This document shows positions 1-5,960 of a DNA stretch of 6,018 bases, in pieces. A model generated the notes under the pieces. It saw nothing but the letters and a program-made list of their open reading frames with translations. It was not told the DNA's origin and did not search any database. Within the stretch, counting starts at the first letter, position 1. Each line of letters starts with the position of its first letter. Source of the DNA: an uncultured Phycisphaerales bacterium (GTDB lineage: Bacteria > Planctomycetota > Phycisphaerae > Phycisphaerales > UBA1924). The DNA lies in assembly GCA_937891445.1 (NCBI GenBank), contig CALAFV010000041.1:1-6018 (forward strand), in the 5' to 3' direction. The translations under genes were made by a program, and so were the position numbers.

Positions 1-86
1 GTCCGCAACGCGCTGCAGGACGGCATCGCCGGCATCGTGGCTGCGCCCGACGGCGGCGGCGACAGCAGGCGCCAGCGGGCGCTCAC
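1..86 (-). CDS. Probable 5' end of an unidentified gene downstream of coaX (partial)
   Basis: This is a partial gene that runs off the left edge; only about 28 codons are visible. A GTG start (complement of 84-86) lies four bases after the coaX stop codon. It is preceded, with a 9-base spacer, by a strong Shine-Dalgarno sequence GGAGGAGG (complement of 96-103) that lies inside the last coaX codons. The frame stays open to the edge and 27 of 28 codons end in G or C. The peptide begins M-S-A-R-W-R-L-L-S-P-P-P and shows no motif I can name. The spacing suggests translation coupled to coaX in one transcript. An in-frame ATG at the complement of 33-35 is a possible alternative start. The plus strand is also open here, so the coding call rests on the start signal. 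No product can be assigned. Confidence 0.4.
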   Translation of the reverse strand, partial: MSARWRLLSPPPSGAATMPAMPSCSALR

Positions 87-90
87 GGGG

Positions 91-921
91 TCAGTCCTCC
101 TCCGTGTCCGCCTCGAGCGCGATGCGGCACGCGGCGAGCATCCCGATCAGCGTCAGGTCCGGCACGATGTGCTCGACGAGGGCGTCGCCATCGAAGAGCA
201 GTGGGGCGTCCCCGCCGGTAGCGACGACGCGCGGGTACGCCTCGTAGTGCTCGGCGTAGCGGTCGATCAGTTCGTGCGCCAGCCCGCGGACGGCGGCGAC
301 GACCCCCAGCGTCATCGCCGCGGCCGTCGTCTTGCCCCAGGGCTCGCGGCCCTTGTCCCCCTCGCCGCCGCGTCCCGGCAGGTTCGCCGGCGAGAGCGTC
401 ACCTCGGGGAGCGCGGCCGTGTGCTCGTGCAGGGCCCGGAGCATCATCCGCACGCCGGGGGCGATGGCCCCGCCCTGGAAGACGCCGTGGCCGTCCACGA
501 AGTCCACCGTCACCGCCGTCCCCGCGTCGATCACGATGCACGCCTGCTCGCTCCGGGAGAAGGCCCCCAGCGCGTTGAGCAGGCGGTCCTGGCCGACCGT
601 CACGGGGGCGGGGAGCGTGTGCTCGACGGGGATCGGCACGTCCCGCCCCATCCGCAGGGCCGTGCCCGTCACCGGCAGGTCCTTCGCCCCTTCGAGGATC
701 TCCTCCACCTGCCGGGCCACCGGGTCGTTGACCGAGGCGATGATGGCCCGAAGGTCGTCGCTCGCGGCGTCGGCGCTGGCCCGCAGGCGTTCGGGGAGGG
801 TGGCCAGTTCCTCATTGGGCAGGTAGACGGAGGGCTGGAGTTCCCCCGCCGCCGCGATCGCGCAGCGGGTGCGGCTGTTGCCCACGGAGATCAGCAGGAG
901 GTCGCGCATGCGCTCGCTCAT
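91..921 (-). CDS. coaX: Type III pantothenate kinase (CoaX)
   Basis: A 276-residue cytoplasmic enzyme that phosphorylates pantothenate with ATP, the first step of coenzyme A synthesis. It belongs to the ASKHA (acetate kinase/Hsp70/actin) fold. Family motifs appear in order: the N-terminal phosphate motif as ISVGNSRTR (residues 11-19), GQDR (110-113), IDAGTAVTVDF (131-141), QGGAIAPG (149-156) followed by LHEHTAALPEV, GKTTAAAMTLG (196-206), and TGGDAPLL near the C terminus. Length is close to the usual ~255 residues. I chose ATG at 921 because the first beta strand then begins about nine residues in; the frame is open to 1071, but that extension is low-complexity and would overlap the divergent gene. 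A second ATG at 909 (MRDLLLISVG) is equally compatible. No clear Shine-Dalgarno precedes either. Oddity: the first motif normally reads D-x-G-N-(T/S), but here Ser12 replaces the Asp. The other two active-site aspartates (in GxDR and DAGT) are present. Confidence 0.93.
   Translation of the reverse strand: MSERMRDLLLISVGNSRTRCAIAAAGELQPSVYLPNEELATLPERLRASADAASDDLRAIIASVNDPVARQVEEILEGAKDLPVTGTALRMGRDVPIPVEHTLPAPVTVGQDRLLNALGAFSRSEQACIVIDAGTAVTVDFVDGHGVFQGGAIAPGVRMMLRALHEHTAALPEVTLSPANLPGRGGEGDKGREPWGKTTAAAMTLGVVAAVRGLAHELIDRYAEHYEAYPRVVATGGDAPLLFDGDALVEHIVPDLTLIGMLAACRIALEADTEED
96..103 (-). promoter_or_regulatory. Ribosome binding site for the gene after coaX
   Basis: The minus strand reads GGAGGAGG here, nine bases before a GTG at the complement of 84-86. 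It lies within the final coaX codons (the C-terminal acidic E-E-D), so it also encodes protein. It is the best Shine-Dalgarno match in the window and decides the GTG start of the partial neighbour. The motif could be chance, since GAGGAG codons for Glu-Glu are common in this genome. Confidence 0.45.
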
Positions 922-1027
922 CGGGCCACTGTAGTAAGGTTTGCCGCCCGCCAACGGGTTGCTGATCGCCCCTCCGCCTTCCCCGGACCCCGTTGTCCGG
1001 TCCCGCACGATAAAGTTCCCCGCTCGG
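922..1027. promoter_or_regulatory. Divergent intergenic region between coaX and the unknown gene
   Basis: These 106 bases separate two divergent starts and should hold both promoters. Toward coaX, the minus strand has TTGGCG (complement of 949-954) and TACAGT (complement of 928-933) with a 15-base spacer; the second hexamer ends only six bases before the ATG. Toward the plus-strand gene, GATAAA at 1009-1014 resembles a -10 element and lies 13 bases before its ATG, but I see no -35 element at normal spacing. Neither start has a convincing Shine-Dalgarno sequence. The individual hexamers are weak matches; the existence of promoter activity here is inferred from gene orientation. Confidence 0.4.
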
Positions 1028-2185
1028 ATGGCACGCTGCCGCATCGACACGTCGCTGGAGCGCACCGTCATCGACGGCTTCGCTTTCCCCCTGGGGGTTT
1101 ACCCGGTGGAGGAGATGACGCCGCGCGAGGGGTACACGGTGTGGTTCGAGCCCGCCGACGACGGCGACAGCATGGGGGGGCTGGAGGGGGTCGGCGAGTC
1201 CAGCACCTCGTTCGGCGAGGACGACGAGGACGAAGAGGGGGGCGAGTGGGAGGAGTGGCCGGACCGCTACGTCTTCGACATCGCCATCACGGCCACGCGC
1301 GTCGAGCCCCTGTTCCGCGCCCTGTTCGCCCTGCTCCCCGGCCGCATCTTCCCGATCCTGGATGTCCTCGGCCACGACGCCTACCGCGAGGTGGACTCCC
1401 TGGTCAGTTACGACCTGATCGGCCAGGAACGGTTTATGGACGCCATCCGGCGTTTCCGGGGCTTCTTCTTTGAGGACGGCCTGGTCGGCTTCGGGGCGAT
1501 GAGCGAGGAGCCGTTCATCTACATCTTCGTCGATGAGCACAAACTCATCACCGTCCGGGTCGAGACGGCGCTGAAGGAGAAGGTGGAGCAGGTCCTGGCC
1601 ACCTTCGACCTCCAGCCCGTGGACGAGATCGCCGGGGCCGACTCGGTCGCCCACGAGCACCGCGGCGTCCTGGACGCCCCCCCGGACCGCCCCGACCTGC
1701 TCACCCACGAGGAGATCATCGAGGAACTGATCGACGAGTGGAACCTTGTCCTCAATGTTCCACCGGATACCAACAAGGACGAGGAGGGGAACGACCTGGG
1801 GATTACGGGGTGGCGGGCGATCGTCCGCTGGGAGCCCCCTCCCCCCCGGGACCCGGAATCGGGGGAGGGCGGTTCATATCGCGAACGGTCCGGGGGCCGG
1901 TACTACGCCGAGATCCTCCTCACCGCCGGCTCACTCCGCGCCGCCGAGGATCTTGCGGCCGAGACGATCCGTTCCATGGTCCCGGCCGAGGAACTCGGGC
2001 GGGAGGGGGAAGAAGAGGAAACAGGGGGGCGGGAGACCTTTCTTTCCATGGACCGGCTTCGTCCGGAGGATCTTCGGGAAGCGCTCGCCTCGGCGAAGGA
2101 TGAGTCCGGCTCGACACCGACCCAAGCCCTGCCGGAACCGCCGTTTGATGAAGAGAAGGTCTGGCGTGCCCGGTGGCTTGAGTAG
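1028..2185 (+). CDS. Acidic conserved-type protein of unknown function, 385 residues
   Basis: I do not recognise this family. The protein has no signal peptide or membrane segment, so it is probably cytoplasmic. Residues 1-40 form a short N-terminal segment, then residues 43-77 are a Gly/Asp/Glu-rich linker with the run GEDDEDEEGGEWEEW. Residues 79-205 look like a compact alpha/beta domain with alternating hydrophobic strands and helices (for example YVFDIAITA, FRALFALLPGRIFPILDVL, IYIFVDEHKLITVRVE). A second folded part spans about 227-335, interrupted by a Pro/Gly/Ser-rich loop starting PPPPRDPESGEGG at 270. The tail is charged and ends EEKVWRARWLE. ATG 1028 is the first ATG in the frame; upstream TTG codons at 941 and 959 would add low-complexity sequence overlapping the coaX upstream region. 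GC-rich third positions and natural amino-acid composition support coding. It is transcribed away from coaX, which gives no strong clue to function. Confidence 0.8.
   Translation: MARCRIDTSLERTVIDGFAFPLGVYPVEEMTPREGYTVWFEPADDGDSMGGLEGVGESSTSFGEDDEDEEGGEWEEWPDRYVFDIAITATRVEPLFRALFALLPGRIFPILDVLGHDAYREVDSLVSYDLIGQERFMDAIRRFRGFFFEDGLVGFGAMSEEPFIYIFVDEHKLITVRVETALKEKVEQVLATFDLQPVDEIAGADSVAHEHRGVLDAPPDRPDLLTHEEIIEELIDEWNLVLNVPPDTNKDEEGNDLGITGWRAIVRWEPPPPRDPESGEGGSYRERSGGRYYAEILLTAGSLRAAEDLAAETIRSMVPAEELGREGEEEETGGRETFLSMDRLRPEDLREALASAKDESGSTPTQALPEPPFDEEKVWRARWLE
1837..1869. repeat. GC-rich inverted repeat inside the unknown gene
   Basis: CCCTCCCCC (1837-1845) is the exact reverse complement of GGGGGAGGG (1861-1869). 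Between them CCGG (1846-1849) can pair with CCGG (1853-1856), giving a nested hairpin. The segment encodes the Pro-rich to Gly/Glu-rich loop of the unknown protein (PPPPRDPESGEGG). The repeat may simply follow from proline codons facing glycine and glutamate codons; no regulatory role is shown. Confidence 0.5.
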
Positions 2186-2303
2186 GCGCGATCGGGGGCT
2201 GTATCAGGTCGTTGCTCGGGTAGGGCACAAAGGTTTGGATCCGAAATGAGAAGGCGGGCTGGGGATGGGTCCGGGAGTACGTAGCCTCCGGCGGGGGGCG
2301 GAG

Positions 2304-2332
2304 TTGCGTTGACAACCGCCGGGGTGTATCTT
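2304..2332 (+). promoter_or_regulatory. Putative sigma-70-type promoter for the secretin gene
   Basis: TTGCGT (2304-2309) and TATCTT (2327-2332) are separated by 17 bases, with three and four of six consensus matches. Transcription would start near 2339. A perfect TTGACA also occurs at 2309-2314, but its spacing to TATCTT is only 12 bases. This TTGACA lies in the small dyad GTTG-A-CAAC (2308-2316). AT-leaning hexamers are rare in such GC-rich sequence, which adds some weight, but this is a by-eye prediction. Confidence 0.35.
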
Positions 2333-2409
2333 CGTCGCCCGTGCCGCGTCCGCAGGGCCGCGGCCGGGCCGTCGCCTCGCGGAATACCCGGGGGGAGGAC
2401 GCGACCACA

Positions 2410-2429
2410 GAATGCGCACACACGCATTC
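2410..2429 (+). repeat. Perfect 7-bp inverted repeat in the secretin leader
   Basis: GAATGCG (2410-2416) and CGCATTC (2423-2429) are exact reverse complements around a 6-base loop CACACA. The stem contains A/T pairs in an otherwise very GC-rich region, so it is less likely to be a composition artefact than nearby all-GC palindromes. It is not followed by a T run, so it is not a classic terminator. It could act as an mRNA hairpin in the leader or as a dyad for a DNA-binding protein about 70-90 bases downstream of the predicted transcription start. Confidence 0.5.
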
Positions 2430-2529
2430 GGGCGGCGCGCCGGGACGGTCGGCGGACGGAACCGCTTTGCCTCACGGGGAGTTACCTACCAACATCGGCG
2501 GCGCGGGCCGCTCGTGCTCGGCTTGTGAT

Positions 2530-2533
2530 GGAG
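2530..2533 (+). promoter_or_regulatory. Ribosome binding site of the secretin gene
   Basis: GGAG lies seven bases before ATG 2541, a normal Shine-Dalgarno spacing, and supports this start over the later in-frame ATG at 2577, which has none. GTG 2565 is an alternative with a weaker GGGA upstream; it would give a shorter and more typical signal-peptide n-region. Confidence 0.5.
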
Positions 2534-2540
2534 ATCGGCG

Positions 2541-2639
2541 ATGCTGACTGACGGGACTGGTCCGGTGACGCGTGTGATGACGGCGCTCGTGCTCGTGGGT
2601 GCCGGCGCACTGACCCCGGCCTGGGCGCTGGCTCAGGCC
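2541..2639 (+). other. Predicted Sec signal peptide of the secretin
   Basis: The first 33 codons give an n-region with a single Arg (residue 11), a hydrophobic core (residues 12-25) and a small-residue cleavage region PAWALAQA. Cleavage after Ala31 or Ala33 fits the A-x-A rule. There is no lipobox cysteine, so the protein is not a lipoprotein and may need a separate pilotin or insertion factor. Confidence 0.7.
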
Positions 2640-5600
2640 GCGGGCACGGAGGCCGGGCTTGCTTCGACCGAGGCCACGAGCGCCGCCGCCGCGCCGGCGA
2701 CCTCGGAGGACGCGATCTCCCGCGCCACGGCGCTCATGCAGCGCGGCCGGCTCATCGAGGCTCGCGACATCGCCGCCGCGGCCCTCCCGCAGGCCCTGGA
2801 CATGTCCGCCGAGCAGCGCCGCGAGATTGTGGACCTGATCCAGGCGATCGACGCCAAACTCCGCGCGGCCGATCCGGTCGAAGTGACCCTCCAGCGCGCC
2901 GAGCACGCCGTGACCACCGGCGACCTGTGCGCCGCCGAGGAGCGGGCGGGGCGGGTTCTTGATCGTCCGGGCCTGAACGACGCTCACAAGGCTCGCGCCG
3001 AGGCGGTCATCGCGCAGGTGGCCCAGCGGCGTGCCGAACTCGCGCCGTTCGCCGCCGCCATGGTCGATCAGGCGATCCGCGAGTTCGAGGCCCGGCGCTA
3101 CGCCGCCGCTAAGGCGCAACTCGCCAGCGTCGTTCGCTCCGGCGTGAAGCTCGAGCCGGCCTACGAGCGGCTGGTTGAGCAGTACCAGATGCGGATCGTG
3201 GACCTGGAGCAGAAGCAGGGCTCGCCCTTCAGCGTCGAGCCCGGCGAGGTGACGCTGTCGCTGTTCCAGCCCGGCACGGTCCGCCGCACCGGCGAGAACT
3301 CGCAGCCCGCGGGTGAGCCGGGCCAGCCCGAGCAGACCCAGCCGGCGCCGGCGCAGGAGGACCTGATCCAGGCCGCGATGCGCATCGAGGCCGAGCGGAT
3401 TCTGGCGGAGGCCGACGCCGCGTACGAGACGCAGCGCTACCGGGAGGCGGCCGACAAGTACCGCATGACCCTGGGCCAGAATCGCCGCTACTTCACCGCT
3501 GAGCAGATCGCCCGCGCCGAGCAGCGCCTCGCGGATGCGGAGGCGCGCCTGGGCAGCAACGTCGGCGGCGACATCGGCCAGCAGACGATCCGCGACATCT
3601 CGCTGATCCGCCAGCGCACGCAGGCGATGTTCGACAACGAGATGGAGCGTGCCCGGCGCGCCCTGGACGCCGGCCAGACGGGCGAAGCCCGCGAACTGGT
3701 GGCCCGCGCCCGCCTGACGGTGAAGTCCGGCGAGAGCGCCTTCTCCGAGGCCGAGATGGAGGAGTTCACGCGTCGGATGGATGCGATGAACCTCCAGATC
3801 GATCGGACGGCCGAGCAGATCCGCATCCGCGAGCAGGCGGAGCAGGAGCGGCGCGTGGCCGAGCAGGCCCGCATGGCAGAGCAGGCGCAGGCCGCGGAGC
3901 GCGACCGGCGGATCAACGAGGCTCTCGACCGGATCCGCGCCCTGCAGCGCGAGCAGAAGTACGAGGAGGCCCTGCAGGTCGTCGAGCAGGTCCTGTTCCT
4001 GGACAAGAACAACCCCGCCGGCCTGCTGCTCCGCGACGCGCTGAGCGACATCATCATCTACCAGCGCTTCAACGACATTCAGCGGCTCAAGGGCTTCCGG
4101 CACGCCGGGCACACCCTCGACAACACGGAGGCGATGCTGCCCCCCGGCGGGCTGTACGAGTACCCGCGTGACTGGCCGGCCAAGAGCTTCCTGCGCGGCG
4201 AACTGGCGGCGTACACCGAGAGCCCCGAGGACCGCCGCGTCCTGGCCGAGATCGACAACAAGCGCATCCCGATCGACTTCAACGACAACACGCTCGCGGA
4301 CGTGATCTCCTTCTTCCAGACCGTCACGCAACTCGACATCGACGTGGACTGGGACAGCCTCCAGGAGATCGGCGTCGAGCGCGAGTCGCTGGTGACGCTC
4401 AAACTGACCAACGTCCCGGTCCGGGTGGCGCTGGAGCGCGTGCTGGAGAAGGTCAGCCGCGACCAGTTCAGCCGCGCGAGCTGGGCGGTGAACCACGGCG
4501 TGCTGGTGATCGCCGCCAAGGAGCAACTGGACCGGCAGACGACGCTGGTGATCTACAACATCACCGACCTGCTGCTGAAGATTCCGAACTTCTACGATGC
4601 GCCGCAGATCGACCTGCAGGGCGTGCTCCAGCAGTCGCAGGGCGGCGGCGGCGGCCAGAGCCCCTTCACCAACATCAACCAGGATCAGGAAGACGAGGCC
4701 CAGCGCGAGCAGGAGCGCCAGGAGCGCATCGAAGAGATCATCGACATCATCCAGAACAACGTCGATTACGACGGCTGGCGCGACAACGGCGGCGAGGTCG
4801 GCACGGTGCAGGAGCTCAACGGCTCGCTGATCATCCGCAACACGCCGCGCAACCACGCCGAGATCAGCGGCCTGCTCGCCAAGCTCCGCGAGATCCGCTC
4901 GATGCAGATCAACGTGGAGACCAAGTTCCTCCTGGTCAACCAGGACTGGTTCGAGCAGATCGGTTTCGACCTGGACCTGGTCATCAACTCCAACAACAAC
5001 CAGGTCCGCGCGCTGCGGGCGAATGACCCGACTTTCCAGGCCGGCGACCTGTTCGACTTCTCCTCCACCGGCCCCGGCGGTCAGCGCGGCCTGCTCCGCA
5101 GCGTCACCTCCGGCGGCGCACAGGAGCCTACGACGGGGCAGCCCGAGTTCCTTACGCAGGGCGTCCCCAACCCGCGCTCCTGGTCGCCCATTGGCGCCGG
5201 CCAGAACTCTCTCGGTCTGGCGGCCGGCCTGGCCAGCGGCAACGACTTCGCCACCAGCATTCTCCAGTCGGCCCCGGCCCTGGGCATCGCCGGTCAGTTC
5301 CTCGACGACATCCAGGTGGACTTCCTGATCGTCGCCACCCAGGCCGACCGGCGCGCGGTCCAGCTCACCGCCCCGCGCATGACCTTCACCAACGGCCAGG
5401 TCGCCAACATCTTCGTGGTCACGCAGCAGGCCTTCGTCTCCGACCTGGAGCCGGTGGTCGGCGACTCGGCCGTCGGCTTCGACCCCGAGGTCTCGGTGGC
5501 CTCCGAGGGTGTGACGATGAGCGTCGAGGGCGTGATCTCCGCCGACCGGCGCTACGTCACGATGACGATCGACGCGGGCGTCAGCCGCATCGACGGTTTC

Positions 5601-5960
5601 GGCCGCGAGCCGGTGACCGCGGTCGCCGGCGGCCAGCTGGTCAACTCCGCCGACACGCAGTCGTTCATCCAGCTCCCGACGATCACCGTCACCCGCGTCC
5701 GCACGACCGTCACGGTTCCGGACGAGGGCACGATCCTGCTGGGCGGTCAGCGCCTGGTGACGGAACTGGAGATCGAGACCGGCGTCCCCGTGCTCTCCAA
5801 GATCCCGATCATCAACCGCTTCTTCACCAACCGCATCGACAGCAAGGAAGAGCAGACGCTGCTGATCCTCCTCAAGCCGACGATCATCATCATGGCTGAG
5901 GAGGAGGAGCGGGCCTTCCCGGGTCTGGCCGACCAGCTCCGCACCGGCCTTGGGCGCTGA
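2541..5960 (+). CDS. Large secretin (type II secretion / type IV pilus outer-membrane channel) with TPR-like N-terminal half
   Basis: A 1139-residue outer-membrane secretin, expected to form a multimeric gated channel for a type II secretion or type IV pilus machine. A signal peptide (residues 1 to about 31-33, hydrophobic core VMTALVLVGAGAL, cleavage near ALA-Q-A) sends it to the periplasm. Residues 55-500 are helical with TPR-like units near 64-83, 120-140, 178-198, 289-310, 368-390 and 458-497; a Pro/Gln-rich linker lies at about 250-275 and a Gln/Glu/Arg coiled coil at about 425-470. Residues 576-660 resemble the STN/N0 secretin domain (IDFNDNTLADVISFF). A segment at 665-790 contains a GGGGG and Gln/Glu-rich linker (701-729) and the N1-like pattern IIDIIQNNV...W...GG...GSLIIRNTP. 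The secretin domain runs from about 790 (INVETKFLLV) to 1117, with LTAPRMTFTNGQ (942-953), GVPVLSKIPIINRFF (1081-1095) and LLILLKPTII. It is much longer than ordinary GspD/PilQ (about 600-750). No partner genes are visible, so the exact system is undecided. Confidence 0.92.
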   Translation: MLTDGTGPVTRVMTALVLVGAGALTPAWALAQAAGTEAGLASTEATSAAAAPATSEDAISRATALMQRGRLIEARDIAAAALPQALDMSAEQRREIVDLIQAIDAKLRAADPVEVTLQRAEHAVTTGDLCAAEERAGRVLDRPGLNDAHKARAEAVIAQVAQRRAELAPFAAAMVDQAIREFEARRYAAAKAQLASVVRSGVKLEPAYERLVEQYQMRIVDLEQKQGSPFSVEPGEVTLSLFQPGTVRRTGENSQPAGEPGQPEQTQPAPAQEDLIQAAMRIEAERILAEADAAYETQRYREAADKYRMTLGQNRRYFTAEQIARAEQRLADAEARLGSNVGGDIGQQTIRDISLIRQRTQAMFDNEMERARRALDAGQTGEARELVARARLTVKSGESAFSEAEMEEFTRRMDAMNLQIDRTAEQIRIREQAEQERRVAEQARMAEQAQAAERDRRINEALDRIRALQREQKYEEALQVVEQVLFLDKNNPAGLLLRDALSDIIIYQRFNDIQRLKGFRHAGHTLDNTEAMLPPGGLYEYPRDWPAKSFLRGELAAYTESPEDRRVLAEIDNKRIPIDFNDNTLADVISFFQTVTQLDIDVDWDSLQEIGVERESLVTLKLTNVPVRVALERVLEKVSRDQFSRASWAVNHGVLVIAAKEQLDRQTTLVIYNITDLLLKIPNFYDAPQIDLQGVLQQSQGGGGGQSPFTNINQDQEDEAQREQERQERIEEIIDIIQNNVDYDGWRDNGGEVGTVQELNGSLIIRNTPRNHAEISGLLAKLREIRSMQINVETKFLLVNQDWFEQIGFDLDLVINSNNNQVRALRANDPTFQAGDLFDFSSTGPGGQRGLLRSVTSGGAQEPTTGQPEFLTQGVPNPRSWSPIGAGQNSLGLAAGLASGNDFATSILQSAPALGIAGQFLDDIQVDFLIVATQADRRAVQLTAPRMTFTNGQVANIFVVTQQAFVSDLEPVVGDSAVGFDPEVSVASEGVTMSVEGVISADRRYVTMTIDAGVSRIDGFGREPVTAVAGGQLVNSADTQSFIQLPTITVTRVRTTVTVPDEGTILLGGQRLVTELEIETGVPVLSKIPIINRFFTNRIDSKEEQTLLILLKPTIIIMAEEEERAFPGLADQLRTGLGR

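Larger units (their letters stand above)
2186..2540. other. 355-base intergenic region and leader before the secretin gene
   Basis: No credible gene lies here. Open frames on both strands are Arg/Pro/Gly-rich and have no ribosome binding site. From left to right I see: no clear terminator after the unknown gene (only CTCCG/CGGAG, a 5-bp stem with a G-rich loop at 2286-2303, with no T run after it); a plausible promoter at 2304-2332; a GC-rich stretch; a perfect 7-bp hairpin at 2410-2429; and a Shine-Dalgarno sequence at 2530-2533. If the promoter is right, the secretin mRNA has an untranslated leader of about 200 bases. Confidence 0.6.

Noticed and set aside
922..1071. 50-residue N-terminal extension of CoaX to a GTG at 1071
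   Set aside because: It would overlap the divergent gene, is low-complexity, and precedes the normal family start just before the first beta strand.
37..1473. Plus-strand open frame of 478 codons opposite coaX and into the unknown gene
   Set aside because: The translation is Arg/Gly/His-rich low-complexity sequence with no motif, and it lies opposite a clear CoaX. It is a shadow of high-GC coding.
812..1708. Minus-strand open frame of 298 codons across the coaX start and the unknown gene
   Set aside because: It overlaps two better-supported genes and the divergent promoter region; the composition is that of an antisense shadow.
1746..2249. Alternative plus-strand frame suggesting a frameshift in the unknown gene
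   Set aside because: The main frame stays open with natural composition to its stop at 2185, while the alternative is Arg/Gly-rich and has no start signal.
2286..2303. CTCCG/CGGAG stem as a terminator for the unknown gene
   Set aside because: The stem has only five pairs, an eight-base G-rich loop and no T run after it.
2309..2551. Possible small gene in the leader of the secretin (including a seven-codon ORF starting ATG 2528 that overlaps the secretin start)
   Set aside because: The frame is Arg/Pro/Ala-rich, begins at a TTG inside the predicted promoter, and neither start has a ribosome binding site. A leader peptide cannot be excluded but is not supported.
2472..4856. Minus-strand open frame of 794 codons opposite the secretin
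   Set aside because: It mirrors the codon pattern of the secretin (Leu/Val/Arg/Asp/His-rich), has no recognisable domain, and covers only the antisense of a well-supported gene.
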